From: Tissierellia bacterium
GTDB taxonomy: Bacteria > Bacillota > Clostridia > Tissierellales > Peptoniphilaceae
Reading direction: 5' to 3'
Length of the DNA: 34,088 nucleotides
Assembly: GCA_030537765.1 (NCBI GenBank)
Contig: JAUNVH010000008.1
Location: 1 to 34,088, forward strand
Made by a program: the position numbers and the translations under genes. Below, one piece after another: positions 9,721 to 17,440 of the stretch (position 1 is its first letter; every line of letters starts with the position of its first letter). The notes beneath the pieces were generated by a model, which ran no database searches, was not told the origin of the DNA, and saw nothing but the letters and a program-made list of their open reading frames with translations.

Positions 9721-10746
9721 TCAGTTTTTACTATTAAACATTCCAATTTTTTTGGCAATTGCAATAGTTATTATAATTATAATTAAAGCCAATATATTCC
9801 CAGTTTTAGAATTATATTTAGTTATCATAATTGCCATCGCGCCAAAAAGTGCGGAAATTATATATAAAATAATTACAGTTTTAGGCTGTGAATTACCTTT
9901 TGCTAAAAGTCTGTGATGTAAATGGCCCTTGTCGGCAGAAGTTATGGATTTGCCACTTAGTTTTCTGCGAATAATGGCAAATAATGTATCAAAAATCGGA
10001 ATTCCTAAAATTATAATAGGAACGGCCATAGCTACTGTGGCCACGCTTTTCATAACGCCTTCAATCGATATTGCACTAAGTATAAAACCAAGTGTCAAAG
10101 CTCCAGTATCACCCATGAAAATTTTTGCCGGATGAAAATTATATGGCAAAAATCCCAAGCAAGCTCCCGCAAGCGCAAATGCAATTATAGCCATATGTCC
10201 ATAACCAAATATATATGCCACATATCCCAAAGAGATTGCAGCCATCATAGATACACCTGCTGCAAGTCCATCCATGCCATCGATTAAATTTATAGCATTA
10301 GTAATTCCCACAATCCAAATAATACTCGCTGGATATGATAAAAAGCCTAAAGACCAAATAGAGCCTTCTTGCCCAAATGGATTTGTCACAAAGCTAATCT
10401 TTATATCGCCCCTAATCAAAATTATCGCCGCTATAATTTGCACAATCAATTTTTGCATAGGCGTTATAGATTTCACATCATCGATAGCTCCACTAATTAA
10501 AATTAATGTAGAGCCGATAAAAACATGTAGAATTTCTTTTGTCGTAAATTTGGAAAATATAAATAGAGTAAAAAATATTGCAAAATATAATGCCAAGCCC
10601 CCAAGCGATGGAATGGGCTCTTTGTGCATCCTTCTAGAATCTTTAGGAATATCTACTGCTCCAATTCCAATTGCAAATTTACGCACAAAAGGAGTCATGA
10701 GCATTGCCAAGACGAAGGCACATATAAATACCTTCAAATAATTCAT
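9721..10746 (-). CDS. tagO: UDP-GlcNAc:undecaprenyl-phosphate GlcNAc-1-phosphate transferase
   Basis: Polytopic membrane enzyme of the MraY/WecA/TagO family that loads GlcNAc-1-phosphate onto undecaprenyl phosphate, the first step in wall teichoic acid or related glycans. About ten hydrophobic segments are visible. Family motifs are ISGAIDDVKSITPMQKLI, NAINLIDGMDGLAAGVS (catalytic Asp pair), YNFHPAKIFMGDTGAL, and ADKGHLHHRLLAKG, the histidine-rich WecA/TagO signature. Length (341) is normal. The next gene, wecB, makes UDP-ManNAc, the next sugar in the teichoic acid linkage unit, so the pair forms a pathway module. The choice between the names tagO and wecA is conventional. Confidence 0.94.
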   Translation of the reverse strand: MNYLKVFICAFVLAMLMTPFVRKFAIGIGAVDIPKDSRRMHKEPIPSLGGLALYFAIFFTLFIFSKFTTKEILHVFIGSTLILISGAIDDVKSITPMQKLIVQIIAAIILIRGDIKISFVTNPFGQEGSIWSLGFLSYPASIIWIVGITNAINLIDGMDGLAAGVSMMAAISLGYVAYIFGYGHMAIIAFALAGACLGFLPYNFHPAKIFMGDTGALTLGFILSAISIEGVMKSVATVAMAVPIIILGIPIFDTLFAIIRRKLSGKSITSADKGHLHHRLLAKGNSQPKTVIILYIISALFGAMAIMITKYNSKTGNILALIIIIITIAIAKKIGMFNSKN

Positions 10747-10764
10747 TATAATCTCCTCTAAAAT

Positions 10765-11394
10765 TTATTTTGTTCCAAATAGTCTATCGCCGGCATCTCC
10801 CAAGCCAGGTATAATATATGCATCTTCATTGAGCTTTTCATCAATTGCAACTACATATATTTCAATATCTGGATGATCCGTCTTAACTCTTTCAATACCT
10901 TCAGGTGCAGCCAAAATATTTACGCATTTAATATTCTTAGCACCAGCTTTTTTCAAAAACGAAATGGCTGCAGATGTGCTGCCGCCCGTTGCAAGCATTG
11001 GGTCCAAAACATATAGCGTTCTTTCGTGAACGTCTTTTGGAAGTTTGCAATAATATTCAACCGGTTCGAAAGTATCGGGATCACGATATAATCCAATATG
11101 TCCAACTTTAGCCATAGGGATTAAATTTAAAAATCCGTCCACCATGCCCAAGCCCGCTCTTAAAATTGGGATTATTCCAACTTTTTTCCCACTGACTCTC
11201 TTGCCAATCGTCTTGCAGATAGGAGTCTCAATTTCAAAGTCTTCCAACTCTAAATCTCTGGTAACTTCGTAACCCATAAGGGTTGAAATTTCTGTTACAA
11301 GTTCTCTAAATTCTTTAGAACCTGTTTCTTTCATGCGAAGCATAGTAAGTTTGTGTTGCACTAATGGATGGTCTAATAATATAACTTTTCCCAT
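10765..11394 (-). CDS. upp: Uracil phosphoribosyltransferase
   Basis: Cytoplasmic pyrimidine salvage enzyme making UMP from uracil and PRPP. Its 209 residues include the start [17 protein letters not shown], the [19 protein letters not shown] segment ([18 protein letters not shown]), the PRPP loop [16 protein letters not shown] (about 128-143) and the uracil-binding end [16 protein letters not shown]. It has a strong AGGAGG site about 9 bases before ATG 11394. It lies 64 bases after rpiB and 18 before tagO, so it is probably co-transcribed. Confidence 0.98.
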   Translation of the reverse strand: MGKVILLDHPLVQHKLTMLRMKETGSKEFRELVTEISTLMGYEVTRDLELEDFEIETPICKTIGKRVSGKKVGIIPILRAGLGMVDGFLNLIPMAKVGHIGLYRDPDTFEPVEYYCKLPKDVHERTLYVLDPMLATGGSTSAAISFLKKAGAKNIKCVNILAAPEGIERVKTDHPDIEIYVVAIDEKLNEDAYIIPGLGDAGDRLFGTK

Positions 11395-11458
11395 TCGTTA
11401 ATATCCTCCTTTTTTACATCTTATTTAATTATAACATAAAAAATTTAAGCTGCATCTT

Positions 11459-11887
11459 TTAATCATCTAGCATACAAACTCTGCGAACGTGCCTGCCACC
11501 TTCAAATTCTGTATTTAAAAATACATCCACAATCTCTTTGGCCATTTCGGTGCCAATCATTCTGCCTCCCATAGCCAATACATTTGCATCATTGTGAAGT
11601 CTTGTAAGTTTTGCGCTCAATGGCTCATTACAAAGTGCGCATCTGATACCTTTATGCCTATTTGCTGCAATCGATATGCCAATTCCAGATCCACATATTG
11701 CGATGCCTTTATCAAATTCTTTAGACAAAATTCCTCTCGCAACCTTAGAGCCATATTCTGGGTAATCGACCGACTCCTCTGAATATGCACCCACATCTTC
11801 AACTTCGTGGCCCTTACTCATCAAAAATTCTTTAACTTCTTCTTTTAATTTAAAACCTGCATGATCGCTTCCAATAATAATTTTCAT
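11459..11887 (-). CDS. rpiB: Ribose-5-phosphate isomerase B
   Basis: Interconverts ribose-5-phosphate and ribulose-5-phosphate (RpiB/LacAB family). Motifs are MKIIIGSDHAGFKLKEEV at the start, DVGAYSEESVDYPEYG, the catalytic-cysteine loop GIAICGSGIGISIAANR, and CALCNEPLSAKLTRLHNDAN. The in-frame TTG at 11899 is rejected: GGAGG lies 5 bases before ATG 11887, which gives the usual family start (142 residues). The ATG comes one base after the stop of tsaC, so translation is probably coupled. Confidence 0.97.
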   Translation of the reverse strand: MKIIIGSDHAGFKLKEEVKEFLMSKGHEVEDVGAYSEESVDYPEYGSKVARGILSKEFDKGIAICGSGIGISIAANRHKGIRCALCNEPLSAKLTRLHNDANVLAMGGRMIGTEMAKEIVDVFLNTEFEGGRHVRRVCMLDD

Positions 11888-11888
11888 T

Positions 11889-12926
11889 TTAACCTCCAAT
11901 AATTTTATAACTACAAGCTTTCTTTAATCTATTCATTACTGCTAGTCCAACACCTTTTTCTTCAAAACCTTCTATGATTATTAAATCGGCATTTAAATCA
12001 TCAGCTTCGCGCAATAATTTGAAAATATTTTGCGCAATAGTATTTAAATCTTTTGAGCTACCTAGAATTAAAGTTTTATCATAATTTAATTTTTCAGCCA
12101 ATTCTTGTGACAAAATATAGACTATATTTTTTGATTTATTATTATTTTTATATTCCGCAATGTTTTTAATCTTCTTTTCCATAGCTCCCACAAATAAAAC
12201 TGCCTCAGCATTTGGAGCATAATGTCTATATTTTTGGCCTGGAGATTTAGGTATTAATTTAGAATTGTCATCAAACAATGCAGAATCGATTTTTAGATTT
12301 TTGATATATTCTTTCAATTCTTCAAAAGTTATAGCTCCTGGCCTTAAAATTGTAGGAAATTGGCTACTCAAGTCTAAAACTGTCGATTCAAGGCCCACCA
12401 AAGTATCCCCGCCATCTACAATTGCATCTACTCTATTGTTCATATCATTGATACAATGCATTGCCTTTGTAGGCGATGGTTTGCCTGATAAGTTTGCAGA
12501 AGGAGCAGCAATAGGCAAATTAGAATGTGAAATCAAATCGAGCGCAAATCTGTTTTTTGGCATTCTTATAGCAACAGTATCGAGCCCGGCCGTTACTTCA
12601 TCTGGAACTAAATTTGATTTTTTTAAAATAATAGTCAAAGGCCCTGGCCAAAATTTTTCAGCCAATTTATAAATCAAATCATTTTTTGAAATGGAAATAT
12701 CATTTATCATTTTTAAATTTGAGATATGTAGAATCAATGGATTATCAGAAGGCCTGCCCTTAGCTTTAAAGATTTTTGCTACGGCGTTTTTATCTAGTCC
12801 ATTTACTCCAAGTCCATAAACAGTCTCAGTTGGAAAACAGACAGTTCCACCGGTCTTTATAATTTCTGAACATTCATTTAATATCTTATTGTAATCGTCA
12901 CTTTTAATACTAAAAATCTTTGTCAT
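11889..12926 (-). CDS. tsaC: L-threonylcarbamoyladenylate synthase (Sua5 type)
   Basis: Makes threonylcarbamoyl-AMP from threonine, bicarbonate and ATP, the first step of tRNA t6A37 modification. The YrdC domain (about residues 15-205) shows GGTVCFPTETVYGLGVNG, KIFKAKGRPSDNPLILHI, PLTIILKK, TVAIRMP and APSANLSGKPSPT. A further domain of about 125 residues, with PKSPGQKYRHYAP at its front, marks the longer Sua5/YwlC architecture rather than the short E. coli TsaC. A correctly spaced AAGGA precedes ATG 12926, and a promoter lies upstream. It is the first gene of the five-gene minus-strand cluster ending with wecB. Confidence 0.96.
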   Translation of the reverse strand: MTKIFSIKSDDYNKILNECSEIIKTGGTVCFPTETVYGLGVNGLDKNAVAKIFKAKGRPSDNPLILHISNLKMINDISISKNDLIYKLAEKFWPGPLTIILKKSNLVPDEVTAGLDTVAIRMPKNRFALDLISHSNLPIAAPSANLSGKPSPTKAMHCINDMNNRVDAIVDGGDTLVGLESTVLDLSSQFPTILRPGAITFEELKEYIKNLKIDSALFDDNSKLIPKSPGQKYRHYAPNAEAVLFVGAMEKKIKNIAEYKNNNKSKNIVYILSQELAEKLNYDKTLILGSSKDLNTIAQNIFKLLREADDLNADLIIIEGFEEKGVGLAVMNRLKKACSYKIIGG

Positions 12927-12961
12927 TTCAATTTCCTTAAAGTAAATTTATTCCCTATTAA

Positions 12962-12990
12962 ATTATATCAATAACCGCGTTCATTTTAAA
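12962..12990 (-). promoter_or_regulatory. Promoter of tsaC-rpiB-upp-tagO-wecB
   Basis: On the minus strand a perfect TATAAT (12962-12967) has an extended -10 TG at 12969-12970 and a weak TTTAAA -35 (12985-12990) 17 bases upstream. It lies about 35 bases before tsaC. Confidence 0.6.
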
Positions 12991-13036
12991 GTCTTATAAA
13001 ATAATAGATTAATTCATTTTTTAATTTAAAGAATAA

Positions 13037-13080
13037 ACCCCCTCAAGTCGGTTTAATTTCTTCGTCCGACTTTTGGGGGT
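13037..13080 (-). terminator. Strong hairpin between tsaC and the 13098 ORF
   Basis: ACCCCCTCAAGTCGG (13037-13051) pairs with CCGACTTTTGGGGGT (13066-13080): 13 of 15 positions pair, with a two-base mismatch and a 14-base loop. On the minus strand the stem is followed by TTTATTCTTTAAATT, moderately U-rich, fitting a terminator for the ORF ending at 13098. It would also shield the tsaC operon from read-through. Confidence 0.75.
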
Positions 13081-13097
13081 CTCAATAGTTTTAAAGA

Positions 13098-13463
13098 TTA
13101 ATCAAAAGGTATAAACTTTTTATTTTCAGGATCGAATATATAAATATGATTTTCAAAATTTGGATGTTCTAATGGTTCAGACACATAGATATAGCCGCTA
13201 GGAAAATCTTCTGATGTGTCAAAAATTATTTGCCCTTCTTCTTTAAAATGTGGTATGCAGTTTATAAATTCATCGTCTAAATACGCTATAAGTCTATGCT
13301 CGTCCATTAGGCAAGTAAGATCTAAAGTATAAAGCATAGGCATATATTTATCTTCGACCACCAGATTAATTATCTCGAAAAAACTTGTACCTCCCGTATC
13401 TGCTTTCATTTCACTGAGCTTTTGAAACTTTGCCTTTTCGCCTCTAAAATCATATGCGAAATA
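13098..13463 (-). pseudogene. Start-less uncharacterised ORF (probable 5'-truncated gene)
   Basis: I do not recognise this protein. An open frame runs from the stop at 13464-13466 to 13098. The only in-frame start is ATG 13409 (103 residues), which has no Shine-Dalgarno sequence. The 18 codons before it have protein-like composition (AYDFRGEKAKFQKLSE) that runs smoothly into MKADTGGTSFFEIINLV, with no ATG, GTG or TTG among them. The protein is acidic, with hydrophobic strands and an aromatic tail (HIYIFDPENKKFIPFD) suggesting a small alpha/beta domain. The very AT-rich DNA upstream (13464-13650) shows no missing N-terminal portion. I read it as a remnant that lost its 5' end; a small intact gene starting at 13409 is the alternative. 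A good terminator follows. Confidence 0.5.
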
Positions 13464-13621
13464 TTAAATAATATATAATTAAGTTTTTGATTTTAGGCTC
13501 GTTAATAAAGTTTATTCAATTTTATTGTAAAAAGTTATAAAAAATCATTATATTAAGCGTCAATTAAATTTCTATTTGATTTGAATAAATGTTTTAATTT
13601 TCAAAATTGATAGTTTTTGTG

Positions 13622-13627
13622 TATAAT
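13622..13627 (+). promoter_or_regulatory. Probable -10 box of xpt
   Basis: A perfect TATAAT lies 38 bases before the chosen xpt start. The best-spaced -35 (around 13599) is weak. If this is the promoter, the 5' leader is only about 30 bases, too short for a purine riboswitch. Confidence 0.45.
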
Positions 13628-13665
13628 TAAATAAGAAAAGATATAAATTTCTAGGGGGTATGATA

Positions 13666-14244
13666 ATGAAATTATTGGAACAAAGGATTATTCAAGATGG
13701 AAAAATTATAAATAATAATGTAATAAAAGTAGATTCATTTTTAAATCATCAATTAGATACAGCATTTTTAAATGAATTGGGCCAGCAGATTTATGATTAT
13801 TTTAAAGAGCGTAAAATAAATAAAATACTTACGATTGAAGCTTCAGGAATTGCGCTAGCTACTTTAACTGCTTTACATTTTGAAGATATTCCTGTAGTCT
13901 TTTGTAAGAAACAGAAAACTTCTAATATAGGCAAAGATATTTTTGAATCGAAGGTAAAATCTTATACGACTAATAAAGAATATATAATCACTGTCAGCAA
14001 AAGATTTTTATCTCCAGAGGATAATATTTTGATTATAGATGATTTTTTAGCTGAAGGAAATGCATTGCTTGGCATGATTGATGTTTGTAATCAAGCAAAA
14101 GCTAATATAGAGGGTATTTCTGTCGCAATTGAGAAGGGATTTCAAGATGGCGGTAAGATTATTAGGCAAAAAGGTTTTGATCTTTTGAGTCTAGCTATCG
14201 TAGAGAGAGTTGAAAATGGAAATATATATTTTAAAAACCATTAA
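13666..14244 (+). CDS. xpt: Xanthine phosphoribosyltransferase
   Basis: Purine salvage enzyme converting xanthine and PRPP to XMP. The 192 residues cover the family: MKLLEQRIIQDG at the start, VDSFLNHQLD, KILTIEASGIALA, the PPi-side VVFCKKQKTS, and the PRPP loop NILIIDDFLAEGNAL. An earlier in-frame ATG at 13660 sits one base after the AGGGGG ribosome binding site; ATG 13666 is 7 bases away and matches the family N-terminus, so I use it. It is a single-gene unit on the plus strand, flanked by minus-strand genes and closed by a hairpin. No purine riboswitch is visible upstream, unlike xpt in Bacillus subtilis. Confidence 0.95.
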   Translation: MKLLEQRIIQDGKIINNNVIKVDSFLNHQLDTAFLNELGQQIYDYFKERKINKILTIEASGIALATLTALHFEDIPVVFCKKQKTSNIGKDIFESKVKSYTTNKEYIITVSKRFLSPEDNILIIDDFLAEGNALLGMIDVCNQAKANIEGISVAIEKGFQDGGKIIRQKGFDLLSLAIVERVENGNIYFKNH

Positions 14245-14252
14245 TGCATAAA

Positions 14253-14276
14253 AAAGAGACCTCAAATGGTCTCTTT
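14253..14276. terminator. Bidirectional terminator between xpt and ferritin
   Basis: A perfect 9-bp stem (AAAGAGACC 14253-14261, GGTCTCTTT 14268-14276) with a 6-base loop lies between two convergent genes. A-rich sequence on its left gives a U-tract for the minus strand, and TTTAAACTTAATTT on its right serves the plus strand, so it can end both transcripts. Confidence 0.85.
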
Positions 14277-14285
14277 AAACTTAAT

Positions 14286-14777
14286 TTATTCTTGTCTTCT
14301 TCCCAATTCTTTATCATAAAGATATAGAGTTGTTGGCACTTCGTTGAATTTTTCGAGTTTATCGATTATGCCTAAGAATGTATCTTCTTCTTCTCTTTGT
14401 TCTGCTATAAACCAATCTAAGAAGTCTTTAGCTGCATAATCTTTTGATTCTAATGCATCAGCATAAATATCATGGATTCTCTTAGTAACTTCTCTTTCAT
14501 GTTCTAGCGCAGTTGAAAACACGTCTAATATGCTCTCATATTCTTTTGTTACTGCTGGAAGTTCATTAAGTTCTACTTCTTCTTCTATTTCATAAAGGAA
14601 GTCAAAGAATTTTTGAGCATGTTCTAATTCTTCCTGAGCTTGTAAAGTCATAAATCTAGCAAAGCCATCATAACCTCTGCCCTTACAGTATGCGGCCATA
14701 CCTAGATAAACATAAGCTGATTCAATTTCAAATAAATGTTGTTTTTTGAGTCCTTCTACTACTTTTTGATTCTTCAT
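14286..14777 (-). CDS. ftn: Ferritin (non-haem, FtnA type)
   Basis: Iron storage and ferroxidase protein that assembles into 24-mer shells. The 163 residues form the four-helix bundle. Positions match the E. coli FtnA ferroxidase ligands as I recall them: E17 and Y24 (LFEIESAYVYLG), E50 and H53 (AQEELEHAQ), E94 (ALEHEREV), Q127 and E130 (FIAEQREEED). The full di-iron centre plus the third site therefore appears intact. The C-terminus is short and carries no targeting signal. The gene lies 18 bases after an uncharacterised 90-residue ORF and is probably co-transcribed with it. In an anaerobe its likely role is iron supply for Fe-S enzymes and protection from oxygen or peroxide; this is inference. 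Confidence 0.96.
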   Translation of the reverse strand: MKNQKVVEGLKKQHLFEIESAYVYLGMAAYCKGRGYDGFARFMTLQAQEELEHAQKFFDFLYEIEEEVELNELPAVTKEYESILDVFSTALEHEREVTKRIHDIYADALESKDYAAKDFLDWFIAEQREEEDTFLGIIDKLEKFNEVPTTLYLYDKELGRRQE

Positions 14778-14795
14778 ATTTGTTTCCTCCTTAAA

Positions 14796-15068
14796 TTATT
14801 TTGGTTCGTATAATTCATATACATTATATAGATCTACTCCGCTCGATACTATTTTTCGAACTAGATTAGGTATGTCTGACACTTTGGCTTTTACTACGAA
14901 GCCATTATATCTAAATTCGAGCGCATTTTGATATAATGGATCATCTTTAAATAAATCCATTATCTTTAGCTCACATTCTTCATAATTTCCTATTAAAAAA
15001 AATATATTGCGCATTTGATCTGTATGATTATCTATATCAATTTTATTTATAAGTAATGTCGTATGCAT
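14796..15068 (-). CDS. Uncharacterised 90-residue protein upstream of ferritin
   Basis: I do not recognise the family. The 90 residues are soluble, with no signal peptide or membrane segment. The pattern suggests alternating strands and helices: a start MHTTLLINKIDIDN, a middle NIFFLIGNYEECELKIMDLF, and an end FVVKAKVSDIPNLVRKIVSS. An ACT- or ferredoxin-like alpha/beta fold is possible but unproven. An AGAGGTG ribosome binding site precedes ATG 15068, so the gene looks expressed. It is the first gene of a two-gene unit with ferritin (gap 18 bases). It has no cysteine or histidine cluster that would suggest Fe-S or haem binding; two cysteines are absent from motif spacing. Confidence 0.75.
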   Translation of the reverse strand: MHTTLLINKIDIDNHTDQMRNIFFLIGNYEECELKIMDLFKDDPLYQNALEFRYNGFVVKAKVSDIPNLVRKIVSSGVDLYNVYELYEPK

Positions 15069-15143
15069 AATTACACCTCTTTAGATTATCATGACTAGAT
15101 ATTATTTACCCTAAAATTATTTTATTAACCATTCGCATAATTA

Positions 15144-16091
15144 TTAAAAGTTAGAACATAAATTATCATAAAATTTTTGAATCATCTCGTCAATTAGCTG
15201 AGAATTTTTTATTCTAATTATAAAATCTTTTGGTATATTTTCCATTCCATAATAAAGCGCAGCCATTGAACCTGTTATGGCGCATATTGTGTCGGTATCT
15301 CCACCTAGATTACAAGCTCTAATTATTGCTTCTTTAAAAGAAATTGTTGGTATAAAAGACCAAAGCGAAGCTTCTAGCGAATCTATTACATAGCCAGTAG
15401 ATTTGATTTTAGTTTCATCTATATAATGAAAATCTAAATCGTTTAGCCTTTTAAAATATGTAAAATATTCTCTTGTGATAGAATCTCTATTGTAATAGTT
15501 TTTTGCCAAATCGTATGCTCTATTTAGGGCGACATCGGGCGAGCTATCTTTTAAAAGTTCAATCATAAAAAGCGTATATATACCTGATGCTATAATGCTT
15601 ATAGGATGAGCATGCGTTAGGGCAGTTATGGTTTTTGAAAAGCTTAAAACTTTTTCTATATCGTCTGAAATTCCACTGTAATAAAGATATAATGGCACAG
15701 GACTGTGGCGCATCAATGCTCCATTTCCATTCGAATGAAAGCTAGATCTGCCCCAAGGTTTTATTTCATTTTTATAATTTGATAAGGCTTCAATTGTAGT
15801 TCGTCCAAAGCCAAAACCAGCATTTTCAATTGCTGCATATTTGTTCATAAAAGCAGCTTGAAAAAAGTTTTCCATTAAATCTTCTTCATTAATTTCAAAT
15901 TTTGAAAGGCCGTCTAAAAGAGCCAAGGTCAATGCCGTATCGTCACTATAAGTTCCAGCTTCGTGAAACCCGTCCATAATTGTATAGACGGGATTTTCTT
16001 TCATCATTTGTCTGCTTTTAGTATCATGTGCAAGCCCAAAAGCATCGCCAATTGCTACGCCATATATTGTAGATTTTATCTCTTCAAACAT
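15144..16091 (-). CDS. ADP-ribosylglycohydrolase (DraG/ARH family)
   Basis: Di-magnesium hydrolase that removes ADP-ribose from proteins or hydrolyses related ADP-ribose conjugates. The 315-residue chain has all family landmarks: GVAIGDAFGLAHD (about 11-23), the metal-binding TYSDDTALTLALLDG, SNGNGALMRHSPVPLY, ALTHAHPI, and the second metal site NLGGDTDTICAITGSMAALYYG near residues 265-285. No nitrogenase genes or ADP-ribosyltransferase are nearby, so the DraG role in nitrogen control does not apply and the substrate is unknown. It starts 2 bases after the CNNM-type gene and is the last gene of that run; no clear terminator follows. Confidence 0.93.
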   Translation of the reverse strand: MFEEIKSTIYGVAIGDAFGLAHDTKSRQMMKENPVYTIMDGFHEAGTYSDDTALTLALLDGLSKFEINEEDLMENFFQAAFMNKYAAIENAGFGFGRTTIEALSNYKNEIKPWGRSSFHSNGNGALMRHSPVPLYLYYSGISDDIEKVLSFSKTITALTHAHPISIIASGIYTLFMIELLKDSSPDVALNRAYDLAKNYYNRDSITREYFTYFKRLNDLDFHYIDETKIKSTGYVIDSLEASLWSFIPTISFKEAIIRACNLGGDTDTICAITGSMAALYYGMENIPKDFIIRIKNSQLIDEMIQKFYDNLCSNF

Positions 16092-16093
16092 AT

Positions 16094-17440
16094 TTATTCC
16101 TCCGGTAAATTTGGCTTATGTTCAGAATGAATCGATATTCTAACTTTATCAATTCTCTTGTCTTTAATTCCCAAAGCTCTCAATGTATAATTTTTATAAT
16201 CCACAACGCATCTGTCTTTCTCTGTGTCTTCTGGTATATATCCCAAAAGTTCTATCATCATTCCGCTTATCGTTTCATGATTTTCGCTATTTAATTCTAC
16301 TCCTATGGCTTCGTTTATATCGGAAAGATTTAATGAGCCGTCTAAGATATAATCATGTGCATCTATTCTTCTAATATGGTCGTCCTCGTCATCATATTCG
16401 TCTGCAATTTCACCAACAATTTCTTCGACTATGTCTTCCATGGTGACTATGCCTGAAAATACACCGTATTCATCGAATAAAAGCGCCATATAACTCTTAT
16501 TGTTTTGCAATTCATTAAGTAAGCTATCAATCTTTTTGCTCTCGGGCACAAAGAATGCAGGCTTTATAATATTTTCCAGATTTACTTCTTGATAATTGTT
16601 TTTGCTAAGCTCGCTAAATAAATCTTTTAGATAAACTGTTCCAATGATATTGTCTTGATTGTCCCTATATACTGGTACTCTGGAAAAACCTTTCGAAAGC
16701 CAAGTCTTTATGGTATCGAATGAAAACTCCTCAATATCTATCATAAAAATCTGTGTTCTAGGTGTCATTATTTCATATGCCAATTTATCATCGAAATCGA
16801 ATATAGATATAATCATCTGTTGACCTGATGAATCTATGAGGCCATGTTGTCTTCCGACTCTTATTACAGATTTTATCTCTTCTTCTGATATTTTTTCTTC
16901 CAAATCTTCAGAATAATTGCCCGTAAGTTTTAAAACTAAGCTCGTTGAAAAGCTCAATAGTTTGACGATGGGGGTGAATATTTTTGAGACGAAGTTTACC
17001 GTCTTTGCAGAAGACATTGCAACTTTCTCAGCGTTTCTTAAAGCTATTCTTTTTGGAACTAATTCTCCAAATACCAATGAAATATAAGAAATCAGCATAG
17101 TTATTGTCACAAATGCAACTGTCTTTGCATATGGGATTCCCAAATCGGTCATAAAGCTTGCCCATCTGGAAGAGAGATTTATTGCAGCCGATCCACTCGA
17201 TAAGAATCCAGCCAAAGTTATGCCTACTTGTATCGTAGACAGAAATTTAGTCTGATCTGATAAGATATAATTTATTAGTCGAGCGCGTTCATCTCCTTCT
17301 TCTTCTAATTGTTTCAGTTTGTTTTTATTTATAGAAACATATGCCATCTCTGATGCAGAGAAGAACGCATTTATCATTGTCAAAACTACAATTAATAATA
17401 TTTGAGGCCATAAACTTCCGGCATCTGCACTGTCTGTCAT
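16094..17440 (-). CDS. CNNM/HlyC-type CBS-domain membrane protein
   Basis: Predicted metal-ion (Mg2+/Co2+) transporter or efflux regulator of the CNNM/CorC family, often annotated 'hemolysin C'. Order: DUF21 membrane domain with four helices (about residues 1-200, opening IVVLTMINAFFSASEMAYVS), a CBS pair (about 215-345, with MTPRTQIFMIDIEE and LFDEYGVFSGIVTMEDIVEE), an acidic linker (EIADEYDDEDDHI), and a CorC/HlyC C-terminal domain (IDAHDYILDGSLNLSDINEAI). The 448 residues are full length. Its ATG overlaps the PAP2 stop by one base (TAATG), indicating translational coupling. The older haemolysin label has little functional support. Confidence 0.93.
   Translation of the reverse strand: MTDSADAGSLWPQILLIVVLTMINAFFSASEMAYVSINKNKLKQLEEEGDERARLINYILSDQTKFLSTIQVGITLAGFLSSGSAAINLSSRWASFMTDLGIPYAKTVAFVTITMLISYISLVFGELVPKRIALRNAEKVAMSSAKTVNFVSKIFTPIVKLLSFSTSLVLKLTGNYSEDLEEKISEEEIKSVIRVGRQHGLIDSSGQQMIISIFDFDDKLAYEIMTPRTQIFMIDIEEFSFDTIKTWLSKGFSRVPVYRDNQDNIIGTVYLKDLFSELSKNNYQEVNLENIIKPAFFVPESKKIDSLLNELQNNKSYMALLFDEYGVFSGIVTMEDIVEEIVGEIADEYDDEDDHIRRIDAHDYILDGSLNLSDINEAIGVELNSENHETISGMMIELLGYIPEDTEKDRCVVDYKNYTLRALGIKDKRIDKVRISIHSEHKPNLPEE

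Noticed and set aside
13464..13650. Possible purine riboswitch upstream of xpt
   Set aside because: The region is very AT-rich, has no recognisable three-way-junction aptamer core, and the likely promoter at 13622 leaves a leader of only about 30 bases.
14796..15068. Bacterioferritin-associated ferredoxin (Bfd) as the ferritin partner
   Set aside because: The protein lacks the four-cysteine Fe-S motif of Bfd and is longer than usual for it.
15144..16091. DraG as part of a nitrogenase control system, using nifJ nearby as support
   Set aside because: NifJ here is the general fermentative pyruvate:ferredoxin oxidoreductase, and no nitrogenase or DraT genes are present in the window.
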